From a bacterium D16-50 (GTDB lineage Bacteria > Bacillota > Clostridia > Lachnospirales > Lachnospiraceae), in NCBI GenBank assembly GCA_003612485.1, contig RAZA01000034.1, positions 1 to 39,997 of the forward strand: a stretch of 39,997 nucleotides of DNA, in the 5' to 3' direction. Made by a program: the position numbers and the translations under genes. Below the pieces are notes generated by a model that saw only the letters and a list, made by a program, of their open reading frames with translations, was not told the DNA's origin and searched no databases. Of the stretch, positions 25,122 to 33,561 are shown piece after piece; within the stretch, counting starts at the first letter, position 1, and the number at the start of each line of letters is the position of its first letter.

Positions 25122-25158
25122 AAAGAAAAACCGCAAAGGTTCTGTGACCTTTACGGTT
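25122..25158 (-). terminator. Leftward terminator now detached from its gene
   Basis: AACCGCAAAGGT (25129-25140) pairs with ACCTTTACGGTT (25147-25158), one mismatch. The T run follows on the minus strand. The nearest minus-strand gene that could use it is the lipoprotein at 26551, from which it is now separated by the inserted IS. Confidence 0.65.
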
Positions 25159-25172
25159 ATAGGTGATAATAA

Positions 25173-26518
25173 CTATAAATGAGCAAATTAAAAAAATTGC
25201 ACAATACACCTATGCTACTAAAGCCAGAACTTCCTCAAAAAGGACGTGCCTTGCACCGCACTGATAGATGAATCGGAGCCGTTCCTCCTGGATATGGCTA
25301 TAAATATAAGCATAACCATCCTCAAAGGACATGGTTTCGCCGCATCCAGTACAGGCGATCAAATGTGCCAGCGACATCAGCAGCCAGTATCTCCGGATCC
25401 CCTTCGATGAACGAACCTGGTATCTGTCAAATGCCAGTTTGTCCTTGGACTGACGGAAGAACACTTCCACCGGCCAACGTTCCACATATCTGTCCAGAAT
25501 CTCACGGGTGCTTAAAGAAACATCCGTGCTGATAAAAGCCCGCAGGGCTTTGGGAACATGGAACGCATCCTTTGGGTAACTGATCAGTACCACCGCATTA
25601 TCAATGCCGTTGAGGTTTCCTTCATACCGGTAGACATAATAGCTCCGGCTGCCAACTGTCACGAGGCTGACGCCGGCATCTGTCTTCCGTAAATGAAGGG
25701 CAAACTCACTGATTTTATGCTTTATACCGCAGGGGTACAGTATCCGGTTCGTTTTCAGTGCACCAATGGTATAAAAGCCCTTTTTGATAAAAGCGTCCAT
25801 GATGCCGCCGCATGTATACCAGCTGTCGCAAAGGAAATAAGACACCACTGGCGGCACGGGCAGTTCATTGGCGATCTCCTGCACGATCTTCACCTTTGAT
25901 CTGGACTTGTCGTACATGACGATGGCATAGTTGAGTACAATACCGTTGCAGGATAGCATGACGGCCACGGCCTGATGTCCATAGTCCTGCTTTCCCTTGA
26001 GATGGGACTGGTGGAAATACGCATCTTCAATCGGGTGCAGAGCCCGTGACGAAGGCTTTGTTTTGGAAGAGATGGTATCGTCCACAATGCAGAACACGGG
26101 TTTTCCAGACCGCAGGGCTTCCTTATATATGAACTGGATGACGGTGCTTTTGAGTATGTTTTCCAGCCTGGCATCGTCCCATTTTCCTTTATTAAGGAAA
26201 TGGGCAACCGTGGTACGGTGGCAGGGACTGTATTTTTCAAAATCAATGGTTTTCCCATGGTATCCAAGAGAAAAGACGGATATCAGTATGGCCATGATAT
26301 GTTTTATAACCGTCTGTGGAAAGACCTGGCATAAACTTAATTTTTTAAAGCAATTGTAAAGCAGCTCTGAATGGTATATACTGTTTTCTATAAGACATCA
26401 TCCTTTGCAGGTTATTGTTTTCTTGGCAGATACAGTATACACCCACAGAGGCGTGATGTCTTTAGTTTTAAGCCACTTTAAACAACTTTGGTAAAATTTC
26501 AGATTTGCTCATTTATAG
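25173..26518. mobile_element. 1346-bp DDE insertion sequence (IS4-like) with 7-bp target duplication
   Basis: The 16-bp ends CTATAAATGAGCAAAT (25173-25188) and ATTTGCTCATTTATAG (26503-26518) are perfect inverted repeats. ATAATAA is present directly outside both ends (25166-25172 and 26519-26525), a clean target-site duplication. One transposase gene fills the interior. The preserved duplication indicates a fairly recent insertion. Confidence 0.92.
25210..26295 (-). CDS. IS4-like DDE transposase
   Basis: 361 residues from the first ATG. The RNase H-like fold is marked by CIVDDTISSKTKP (first Asp), FLCDSWYTCGG (second Asp) and DRYVERWPVEVFFRQSKDKL (Glu, with the Tyr/Lys pattern of the IS4 group). 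The frame stays open for 34 codons upstream to 26397 with protein-like content (IYHSELLYNCFKKLSLCQVF) but no ATG, GTG or TTG. A non-standard start (CTG at 26364 or ATA at 26391) or a lost start codon is possible. The catalytic residues are intact. The exact subgroup cannot be fixed by eye. Confidence 0.88.
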   Translation of the reverse strand: MAILISVFSLGYHGKTIDFEKYSPCHRTTVAHFLNKGKWDDARLENILKSTVIQFIYKEALRSGKPVFCIVDDTISSKTKPSSRALHPIEDAYFHQSHLKGKQDYGHQAVAVMLSCNGIVLNYAIVMYDKSRSKVKIVQEIANELPVPPVVSYFLCDSWYTCGGIMDAFIKKGFYTIGALKTNRILYPCGIKHKISEFALHLRKTDAGVSLVTVGSRSYYVYRYEGNLNGIDNAVVLISYPKDAFHVPKALRAFISTDVSLSTREILDRYVERWPVEVFFRQSKDKLAFDRYQVRSSKGIRRYWLLMSLAHLIACTGCGETMSFEDGYAYIYSHIQEERLRFIYQCGARHVLFEEVLALVA

Positions 26519-26550
26519 ATAATAATTCTGTTAAGTGGAGATTTTACGCG

Positions 26551-27447
26551 TTATTCTTGTGTTACAGTACAAAAACCAGAACTGGATTGCACCTCTTTGT
26601 TTGATTGCGTGTGTTCATCAAACTCTTGTTGACTATATTTTTCAATTCCTATCAACGTTCCATATCCGTCGGCATTTGGATTTGTAAAGTCACGGACTGT
26701 ATAAATGTCTATTATTCCACCGTTTGTACTCTCAAAAGTGCGCATTGCACCTTTAAATTTTCCACTTGTCAGACTTTCTCCGTTAGAAATCAAGACATCC
26801 CTGCAAAAGCGAACCTTTTCACCCCCTAAACACCACTGGTCATCTTTCGCATCATAAGTGAGACCAAATGGAGCGTACTCCTTAACCATTTTTTCATGCT
26901 CTTGCGCAGAAAATGGTTCACCAGACGATGCCGTGACTTGACTTGGCGGATTTTTTATTGCTTCTATATTTCGGGAAGCAAACTCTTCTTCCGAAAATTC
27001 TTTCAGGCCAACCAATTTTCCACTGGGGTCAAAAGATCCATCCTCAGAACGGATAAAGCTGCTGAGGTCCCGAACTGCATATACATCCACCACGCCGTTT
27101 TCATTGAAAAAATCGGTTCCTGCCTGTCCTTCGTCTGGGATAGTGTAGTAGTCCTCAAACCATCGTACTAACTTGCCATTATATCGCAGCTCGTTTTTAT
27201 CGGCATTGTATACCAACCCGAACTGTCCATACGGCTTATAGAGCTCCTCATAGGAGGCTTCGTTGTATCCTTCACTATCCCCTTCAGCAATGGCGAAAAG
27301 TACAGTGGTTTCCTGCGACCCTTGTGAAGACCGCTCCTGCACTGTTGAAGTGCCACCGTTTTGTGCCGCTGCCATACTGCATCCAGCCAACCCTCCTACA
27401 ATCAATATGCCACAAATGGCAGTTACAAGATACTTTTGCCTTTTCAT
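26551..27447 (-). CDS. Lipoprotein with two tandem repeats
   Basis: 298 residues with lipobox LAGC (Cys at residue 23) after a hydrophobic signal. Two related modules of about 100 residues follow. The first has YGQFGLVYNADKNELRYNGK, VRWFEDYY and VVDVYAVRDLSSF. The second has YAPFGLTYDAKDDQWCLGGE, KVRFCRDV and IIDIYTVRDFTNP. Each ends in a LxGxxxxSxxEF segment. Similar modules occur, as I recall, at the C-terminus of BlaR1/M56-type sensor proteins of Lachnospiraceae. It is probably an envelope sensor or accessory lipoprotein of the two-component system next to it, whose promoter shares its upstream motif. AAAGGAAT precedes the ATG. Confidence 0.8.
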   Translation of the reverse strand: MKRQKYLVTAICGILIVGGLAGCSMAAAQNGGTSTVQERSSQGSQETTVLFAIAEGDSEGYNEASYEELYKPYGQFGLVYNADKNELRYNGKLVRWFEDYYTIPDEGQAGTDFFNENGVVDVYAVRDLSSFIRSEDGSFDPSGKLVGLKEFSEEEFASRNIEAIKNPPSQVTASSGEPFSAQEHEKMVKEYAPFGLTYDAKDDQWCLGGEKVRFCRDVLISNGESLTSGKFKGAMRTFESTNGGIIDIYTVRDFTNPNADGYGTLIGIEKYSQQEFDEHTQSNKEVQSSSGFCTVTQE

Positions 27448-27494
27448 ATAAGCACCATTCCTTTCTTTGAGTGTACCTAAATGATAACCGCTTT

Positions 27495-27535
27495 GTTTGT
27501 GATAAACTTGGGATTGGTTTGTGATTTATGTGTAG
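27495..27535 (-). promoter_or_regulatory. Response-regulator box upstream of the lipoprotein gene
   Basis: GTTTGTGAT occurs twice, at 27495 and 27517, exactly 22 bases apart (two helix turns). The second copy extends to TTTGTGATTTATGTGTAG (27518-27535), which recurs with two mismatches at 29767 upstream of the regulator gene. Confidence 0.55.
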
Positions 27536-27541
27536 TTACAA

Positions 27542-27580
27542 AAATGCGGCAAGCCTTTCGCAGACCTGCCGCATTTGTTC
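27542..27580 (-). terminator. Terminator of the two-component operon
   Basis: AAATGCGGCA (27542-27551) pairs with TGCCGCATTT (27567-27576). On the minus strand the stem is followed by TTTTTG. It lies about 70 bases past the kinase stop codon. Confidence 0.75.
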
Positions 27581-27644
27581 ATGACAATACATGACACCAG
27601 AATCCTATCTTTGGATTCTATTGTTGGTATAAAATTTTTCACCC

Positions 27645-29078
27645 TTACATGATTTGTGGAAATTCAAAGAAAAATTCAACGCCCTTCTGGGTATTACGGA
27701 CATTGCAGTAACTATTATGCTGCTGTAAAATTTTCTGTACGATATAAAGCCCCAGACCGCTTCCCCCTGTCTGACGGCTACGGGATGCATCAACCCGATA
27801 AAATGCTTCAAATACTTTAGGAATGGCTTCTTCCGGAATATGCGTATCACTATTCTCCACGGAAAACAAATAGCTGTTTTCTTGTTTTTGGGCAGTAATA
27901 TGGATGACTGCTTTCGGCGGAGAATATTTTACAGCATTTCCAATTAAGTTTGAAAACACCTTTTCCATAAGGATTTTATTTGCATTTATAATGATTGGAG
28001 TTGAAAAATGTGTGTTTATTTGTAATTCTTTACTCACAATCAAATCTTCTGTATCAGACAGATACTTACATATCAGAGGACTGCAATCAAACTTCTCTGT
28101 CTTGAAATCGGAATCCGATGTTTGTAATCTTGATATTGTCAATAATTCATGTACCATAGCTTCAAGAGTTTGCGTAACTCCCAATGACCTCAAAAGGTAT
28201 TTTTCCTTGTCCTTATATGCTCCTATTCCCAAAAGCATACCCTCTAACTGTCCCTTGATAATCGTAATAGGCGTTTTCAGTTCATGTGAAGCAGCAGAGA
28301 AAAAATCTATTTGTGCCTGTTCCAATGCCTTTTCGTGTTCAATATCGGCTTCCAGTTTAGCATTTGCTTTTTTCAAGTCAGTCAATGCAGTCTGCAAGTT
28401 CTGTGACAACATATTAAGGCTTTTCCCCAAAACTCCAAGTTCATCCGTTCTCTGTTCATTCACCTGCCATTTTAAATGTAAATCGGACATTTTCTCTGAT
28501 ATACGACTGATTTCCAATACTGGCTTCGTAATCATTTTGGAATAAATCCACGAAACGATAAGTGAAGTGATACAGATCACGACTACCAGCAGCGGAAATA
28601 CACGTAAAAAAGAATGTTGCAGTTCAGCAATCTGCCCAGCCTTTCCATAAACGATAAGCATATAACGTTCTTGGCTGTCTGCAAAAGAAAAATAGTAATG
28701 ATTGGACAAGACAGGACTGTTTTCCCCATAATCATCTTCTGATGATATTGCAATGCTCACTTCCCCATACTCGTTATCAATCTGTTCAGAAGGCAATGAG
28801 ATTAGGGCACCATTCCCATCATATAATTCAATAGAATTTATTTCCATGTTTTGGGAAAACTGGTCAAACAGACCTCCGCTGTCTGAAAAATCTTCTTTTT
28901 CTAATTCAGAGATAAATCTTTGAGTCTGTTCGTCCAAAAAGTCATTTAGTTTATTTGAATAGGTTTGCGGCATTAACCAAGCTAACAAACCAAATACTAA
29001 CAGTGATATACATAAAAGCATAATTGATGTGACGATAAAAACTTTTGCAAACAGACTTCTTCTAATTTTCTTTATCAA
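27645..29078 (-). CDS. Membrane sensor histidine kinase
   Basis: 477 residues: first membrane helix at 10-35, an outer domain of about 130 residues, a second helix near 168-188, HAMP, then the dimerisation box FFSAASHELKTPITIIKGQLE with the phosphoaccepting His. The catalytic domain shows NLIGNAVKYSPP, a VENSDTHIP segment in place of the usual DxGxGI box, and GGSGLGLYIVQKI. It overlaps the regulator gene by 17 bases. The VENSDTHIP form is seen in VanS-like kinases of Firmicutes. Its likely target includes the lipoprotein gene just downstream. Confidence 0.92.
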   Translation of the reverse strand: MIKKIRRSLFAKVFIVTSIMLLCISLLVFGLLAWLMPQTYSNKLNDFLDEQTQRFISELEKEDFSDSGGLFDQFSQNMEINSIELYDGNGALISLPSEQIDNEYGEVSIAISSEDDYGENSPVLSNHYYFSFADSQERYMLIVYGKAGQIAELQHSFLRVFPLLVVVICITSLIVSWIYSKMITKPVLEISRISEKMSDLHLKWQVNEQRTDELGVLGKSLNMLSQNLQTALTDLKKANAKLEADIEHEKALEQAQIDFFSAASHELKTPITIIKGQLEGMLLGIGAYKDKEKYLLRSLGVTQTLEAMVHELLTISRLQTSDSDFKTEKFDCSPLICKYLSDTEDLIVSKELQINTHFSTPIIINANKILMEKVFSNLIGNAVKYSPPKAVIHITAQKQENSYLFSVENSDTHIPEEAIPKVFEAFYRVDASRSRQTGGSGLGLYIVQKILQQHNSYCNVRNTQKGVEFFFEFPQIM

Positions 29079-29733
29079 TTTTATATCCCACCCCTCTGAT
29101 TGTCTGAATAAAGTCTACCCCTAACTTTTTCCGCAAGTTTTTAATATGTGTATCAACTACGCGTTCGTCTCCATAAAAGTCATACCGCCAAAGCTTATTC
29201 AACAAATTTTGCCGTGTCATTACCCGTCCTTGATGTGTCAACAACTCTCTTAATATCTCAAATTCACGCTGTGTCAGCTCATAAACATTGCCAGCTGCCG
29301 TTGTGGTATAGCTATCCAAATCAAGAATTAGATTTTGATAACTGATTGTTTGATGTTCGTCATTCTGTCCTTGGTAGCTGCGTCTTAAAACAGCCGCTAT
29401 TTTCCGTACTAAAATAGGCATTGAAAAAGGCTTTGTTATATAATCGTCAATCTGCAAATCTAGTCCCCGTATCTGTTCCTCTTCACCGTTTAATGCGGTC
29501 AGCATGATGATAGGAATTTGTGATTGCCTGCGTATCAATTCACAAACAGTAAACCCGTCAATTTTAGGAAGCATGATATCCAACAATATTAAATCGAATT
29601 GCCCATTTGAAAAAATGTCAATCGCTTCCACACCATCCTTTGCAACAGCCACTTCGTAACCCGCTTCCTGTAAGAAGTTCTGCAGAAGCTCCCCAATATC
29701 AAAATCATCCTCGACAACTAAAATTTTTTGCAT
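29062..29733 (-). CDS. OmpR-family response regulator
   Basis: 223 residues from the ATG at 29733, with GGAGG seven bases upstream. A longer in-frame extension to 29793 has no site and would cover the promoter. Receiver: VEDDFDIGEL, phosphoacceptor in LILLDIMLPKIDG, Lys in DYITKPFSMP. Winged helix: LTQREFEILRELLTHQGRV and QTIRGVGYKI. It is the first gene of the two-component operon. Confidence 0.93.
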   Translation of the reverse strand: MQKILVVEDDFDIGELLQNFLQEAGYEVAVAKDGVEAIDIFSNGQFDLILLDIMLPKIDGFTVCELIRRQSQIPIIMLTALNGEEEQIRGLDLQIDDYITKPFSMPILVRKIAAVLRRSYQGQNDEHQTISYQNLILDLDSYTTTAAGNVYELTQREFEILRELLTHQGRVMTRQNLLNKLWRYDFYGDERVVDTHIKNLRKKLGVDFIQTIRGVGYKIDKEN

Positions 29734-29766
29734 GATGCCACCTCCACGATAAGCATAGCATAGTAT

Positions 29767-29828
29767 TTTGTGATTAAAGTGTAGATTCCTCATTATTTTG
29801 AAAAACTCTTCACGGATTCCTCATTTAT
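29767..29828 (-). promoter_or_regulatory. Regulatory region of the response regulator operon
   Basis: TTTGTGATTAAAGTGTAG (29767-29784) matches 16 of 18 bases of the box upstream of the lipoprotein gene. Further upstream GATTCCTCATT occurs twice (29784 and 29816) on the plus strand. The boxes lie where an OmpR-type regulator would bind its own promoter. Confidence 0.5.
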
Positions 29829-29886
29829 TATACTTATTTGCCTAAACAGTATCAACCGTACAAACCCACTCCTTATACTATCCGAA

Positions 29887-29920
29887 AGAGAAAACGGCAA
29901 AGATTTCTCTTTGCCGCTAT
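29887..29920 (-). terminator. Terminator of the LytTR/DUF6033 operon
   Basis: CGGCAAAGA (29895-29903) pairs with TCTTTGCCG (29908-29916). On the minus strand a TTTTCTCTTT tail follows, about 105 bases past the last gene of the leftward operon. Confidence 0.7.
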
Positions 29921-30020
29921 TACCCTTATGAGTAAATAATTTCCCTATTTATAATCTCCTTCGCACAAGCCCTCATGTTATTCATTTTTCTTGTCCATTC
30001 TATCATAAAACTCTATATAA

Positions 30021-31328
30021 TCACTGCTGCCCGACAGCAGCTTCTGATATTTCACTTTTTTTATCTGCTCTGTTTTGATTCCGCCAGTTGATGCCAAGCA
30101 ACAAATCTCCACCTGCCGCTGTTTCAGTCATGATATTTGCATCATAAGCATTGGATGCCGCCGCCATCTGCCTTTCACTGGTCCATGCCTTTGCCAGCCT
30201 GCTTCTCTCCTGCTCCGCCTTTACAGCTTTTTCATCCAATAACTCCTGCTGCTGTCTCTTAGCCTGCGCCCGCTTTTCCAGATATTCTTCCAGCAGTTCC
30301 TTGTTCCTATCTTTCTTCCCGCTTGTTTTCTTATAAAAACTATCTTGTGAACGTGCAAAAAACTCTGAATCATTATTGGGGCCAGACCATGAATCTCCCC
30401 TATAATCTTTCTCGGTTGCGCCTACCGTTATAAGCAATGACGCTTTTAGCGGGGCAAAAGATGAAGTCAGATCACGTTGAAGCGCCGACATTATCTTTGC
30501 CCTATATTCCGGATCAGCTTTCATATTTTTAAAAGCCTCCTCCGATATATTGACCGCCAAATTGGTGATGGTTCTATTCTTTGGTATCCTCTCAAGTTCT
30601 GCGTAAAATTCCTTCTTGAACAGTTCCATTTCTTCCGCTTCCGATAATTCCCGTGTACTTTCTGTTTTCTCCAATGCGAACTTCTCCGTATTATTTACGT
30701 TTTTTGTTGTTGCCGCATTGTTCCCATAAAAATTCTGTCCTACTTCACTGATAGCCACTCTCTCTGCCTTTTTCTCTGCTTGCTTTTCAGCTATTTTTTC
30801 CTTTTCTTCACGTTTCTTTCTAGCTTTTAACAGACGTTCTTCCTCTTCCTTATACTTCTTCTGTATTTTATCAGTACTGCTATTTCCGTTTCCCGTATTG
30901 GCTGTCCTCATGCCACCACAAGATGACTGCCTATTGCCATTGGCATCATATGTAACAGTCCTTCCGCCAAGCACGACACCATCCCTTTGCGCCCAGCCAT
31001 AAACCATTGAGTTTGCAGCAACTTCTCCCGACAGATTCCATTCGATTTCTTTTGCGAATTCAGGATCATTTGCCATCTTCTTCAAACATTCATACGAAAG
31101 ATTTACCGTGACTCTGCTACTGTTGCTCGGTAATACACCGCCATTTGTGTTGAAATTTATTTGTGGAAATTTCTTGCATAGCTGTTCATAATATGCTTGT
31201 ATCTTGTCTTTGCTGTTTGTTGATGTGTTTGTCTTTGACTCTGCTGCCGCCTTGCTATCCGGCTTTTTCACTGTATCAACATAATTTACCGCATAATTGC
31301 TATAATTATTGCTAATCTCCATTGACAT
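30021..31328 (-). CDS. Long DUF6033-like protein, fusion of two modules
   Basis: 435 residues from the ATG at 31328, nine bases after GGAGG (the ATG at 31337 abuts that site). The N-terminal module (MEISNNYSNYAVNYVDTVKK to GMRTANTG, about 150 residues) resembles DUF6033 proteins of Clostridia. A highly charged linker (KKREEKEKIAEKQAEKKAER) follows. The C-terminal 230 residues are a close copy of the neighbouring gene at 31425 (ELSEAEEMELFKKEFYAELE, LLITVGATEKDYRGDSW, LEKRAQAKRQQQELL, MAAASNAYDANIMTE). No signal peptide or membrane helix is present, so it is cytoplasmic or exported by an unknown route. Function unknown. It is the last gene of the LytTR/GHKL operon. Confidence 0.75.
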   Translation of the reverse strand: MSMEISNNYSNYAVNYVDTVKKPDSKAAAESKTNTSTNSKDKIQAYYEQLCKKFPQINFNTNGGVLPSNSSRVTVNLSYECLKKMANDPEFAKEIEWNLSGEVAANSMVYGWAQRDGVVLGGRTVTYDANGNRQSSCGGMRTANTGNGNSSTDKIQKKYKEEEERLLKARKKREEKEKIAEKQAEKKAERVAISEVGQNFYGNNAATTKNVNNTEKFALEKTESTRELSEAEEMELFKKEFYAELERIPKNRTITNLAVNISEEAFKNMKADPEYRAKIMSALQRDLTSSFAPLKASLLITVGATEKDYRGDSWSGPNNDSEFFARSQDSFYKKTSGKKDRNKELLEEYLEKRAQAKRQQQELLDEKAVKAEQERSRLAKAWTSERQMAAASNAYDANIMTETAAGGDLLLGINWRNQNRADKKSEISEAAVGQQ

Positions 31329-31424
31329 AGTTCTCATCCTCCTTCAAAAAAGCTTACCTGCGGCCCCTCTGTCATTCGGAGCCGCCATGCCCTCTTATGG
31401 TAAGTCCGGGCATGATGCCCTTAT

Positions 31425-32099
31425 TCAGCCAAGCAGCGTTTCTCCGCCTGCCACTGTCTCCGTCATGACATTTGCATCATAAGCGTTTGATGCCGCCGCC
31501 ATCTGCCTTTCACCAGCCCACGCCTTTGCCAGCCTGCTTCTCTCCTGCTCCGCCTTTGTGATTTTTTCATTCAACATCTCCTGCTGCTGTTTCTTAGCCT
31601 GCGCCCGCTTTTCCAGATATTTTTCCAGCAGTTCCTTCTGCCAGTCTTTCTTTTCGCTCGTCCTTTTATAGAAACTGTCCCGTGTACGCACATCAAACTC
31701 CGAATCATATCCAACGGGCCATGAATCCGCCCTATACTCATTCAGAGTCGCACCGACAGTTATCAGCACAGAGCAGTTCCTCGGCGCATAAGAATCCCCC
31801 CAATCCCTCTGGATCAGTGAAAGAATCTTCTCCCTATATTGCGGGTCTTCCTTCATCGCCTTGAATGCCGCCTCCGAGATATTGACAGCTGCATTGCTCA
31901 CCGTCCTATGGTTGGTGACTTTGGAAATGTCTTCATAAAATCCCTTCTTGAACAGCTCCATTTCTTCCGCTTCCGATAATTCCTGTGTACTTCCCGTCTT
32001 TTCCAATGCGAACTTTTCCGTACCATTCACATTTTTCGTGTTTCGCTTTGTTTCCGCATTGTTCTGATAATAATTTTGTCCTATTACACTGATAGCCAT
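31425..32099 (-). CDS. Short paralogue of the DUF6033-like protein
   Basis: 224 residues behind GGAGA. It begins MAISVIGQNYYQNNAE and matches the C-terminal half of the 30021 gene along its whole length (EKFALEKTGSTQELSEAEEM, then CSVLITVGATLNEYRADSW, then NAYDANVMTETVAGG). It has no signal peptide. The last 70 residues form a Lys/Gln/Glu-rich helix. It lies 52 bases after the sensor kinase and 96 bases before the longer copy. No function is known to me. Confidence 0.75.
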   Translation of the reverse strand: MAISVIGQNYYQNNAETKRNTKNVNGTEKFALEKTGSTQELSEAEEMELFKKGFYEDISKVTNHRTVSNAAVNISEAAFKAMKEDPQYREKILSLIQRDWGDSYAPRNCSVLITVGATLNEYRADSWPVGYDSEFDVRTRDSFYKRTSEKKDWQKELLEKYLEKRAQAKKQQQEMLNEKITKAEQERSRLAKAWAGERQMAAASNAYDANVMTETVAGGETLLG

Positions 32100-32151
32100 T
32101 TTTAATTCTCCATTTTAATCTGTTTTTGGGTTTCATTTCATGCAAGGTCAT

Positions 32152-33561
32152 TTAATTGCCTTCCCCCACTTCCCTCTGCTGCAGCATTACCGTCACATGG
32201 AACACATCCCCTTTCACTTTTATGTTTACACCGCCAAAGTACCTCTCTGCAATATCCCTCACATTTTCAAGCCCTATGCCATGCTCCGTAATGATTCCCG
32301 GCAGGATACTCTGTTTCGTTGTAACCGGGAGCTGACTGCCTTTCCTTATAGAAACAGCGCCATCAAAGCTATTTTCTACATACAGTATCAAAAACTGCTT
32401 TTTCCGCTTTAACGATAGGCGTATAAATCCCTTACCTTTTTCCAGTTTTTCACAGGCTTCTATGGCATTATCCAAAAGGTTGTTCAATATGATCCCCATA
32501 TCAAACACGGGAATTTCCCCGCCATACCGGAAATCTGCATCAAACCGGATTCCTGCCTTTTCCGCCCTGCGCCACTTGTCATTGATGATGACATCCGTAA
32601 CCGCATTTCTCGTCGCATACTTATATTCCAGTTCCAGCATGGTCTCGTCCATCCTGCGGACATATTCCTCTATTTCCCCATACTCCCCTGCTTCCGTCAG
32701 CCCTTTAATGTTCGCCATGTGGTTTTTCATCTCATGCCTTACCTTGCAGATGCTTCCATAAAAATTCTCCGCTTCCTCCAGACGCTTCTTCATGGCCTTG
32801 ACCTGCTGTTCCTCCACAAAATGTTTCTGCCTCTCGCCAAGAAGGATGCGGTATCTCTGCCAGAAATAGATCAGGGCGGCCTCTCCCGCAAAAATACATA
32901 ACGCTATCATTGGAACCTTCCAAAGTAAATCCGGCTTTTCATCAAATAGCACAAAAGCATCCGTATCTATTCTTACAATAAGCAGGCCATTGACCACGTT
33001 TGCAATCATGCTCCCGACAAAATTCAGGATGGAAAGCAGGATAACATCCTGCCACTCCATTATGGTTACATCCTTCATAAGTCTGTACAAAATAAGCACC
33101 ATTGCCACAAACAATACCGAATAAGCAAATATCAAACAGAGCATCCCAACTACCATGCAGCGATTCATTTCCGGCAGGTAACTATCCTGCATAATATCCA
33201 GACTCTTCATCATTACATTTATTAATTTTTCGTAAATACTACTCGCCATCAAATAACTCAGGCAATGGAGGTTATAAAAGGCGAGTATCACAAATACAGC
33301 TTTTCCAATCTGCTTTTTATAACGTATTCCGCCATATCCAATAACGGCAAGAGCGGAAACGCCATACCTTACCCAAGCCGTACATGGCAGAAATCCTATC
33401 CCTATATTGGCAAAGATAAACAGCACTGCCGCAATGCCACCTATTTTTCCTTTTTTCTCTCTGAAAGCCGCCGCCCACAAAACAAGGAACATTATTGCTT
33501 GTATGGCAATCTTCCATATATCCAAGATGCTATTTGCTATTTCAAACTCTGACTGGCTCAT
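32152..33561 (-). CDS. GHKL sensor histidine kinase (AgrC/ComD type)
   Basis: 469 residues. Six to seven membrane helices fill residues 15-260. The kinase core has a short phosphorylation box KVRHEMKNHMANIKGL and a GHKL ATPase (ILNNLLDNAIEAC, then GIGLENVRDIA). This is the layout of peptide-pheromone receptors such as AgrC. Its ATG overlaps the stop of the LytTR regulator (ATGA). No AgrB-type processing protease or obvious AgrD-type propeptide lies nearby, so the signal is unknown. Confidence 0.9.
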   Translation of the reverse strand: MSQSEFEIANSILDIWKIAIQAIMFLVLWAAAFREKKGKIGGIAAVLFIFANIGIGFLPCTAWVRYGVSALAVIGYGGIRYKKQIGKAVFVILAFYNLHCLSYLMASSIYEKLINVMMKSLDIMQDSYLPEMNRCMVVGMLCLIFAYSVLFVAMVLILYRLMKDVTIMEWQDVILLSILNFVGSMIANVVNGLLIVRIDTDAFVLFDEKPDLLWKVPMIALCIFAGEAALIYFWQRYRILLGERQKHFVEEQQVKAMKKRLEEAENFYGSICKVRHEMKNHMANIKGLTEAGEYGEIEEYVRRMDETMLELEYKYATRNAVTDVIINDKWRRAEKAGIRFDADFRYGGEIPVFDMGIILNNLLDNAIEACEKLEKGKGFIRLSLKRKKQFLILYVENSFDGAVSIRKGSQLPVTTKQSILPGIITEHGIGLENVRDIAERYFGGVNIKVKGDVFHVTVMLQQREVGEGN

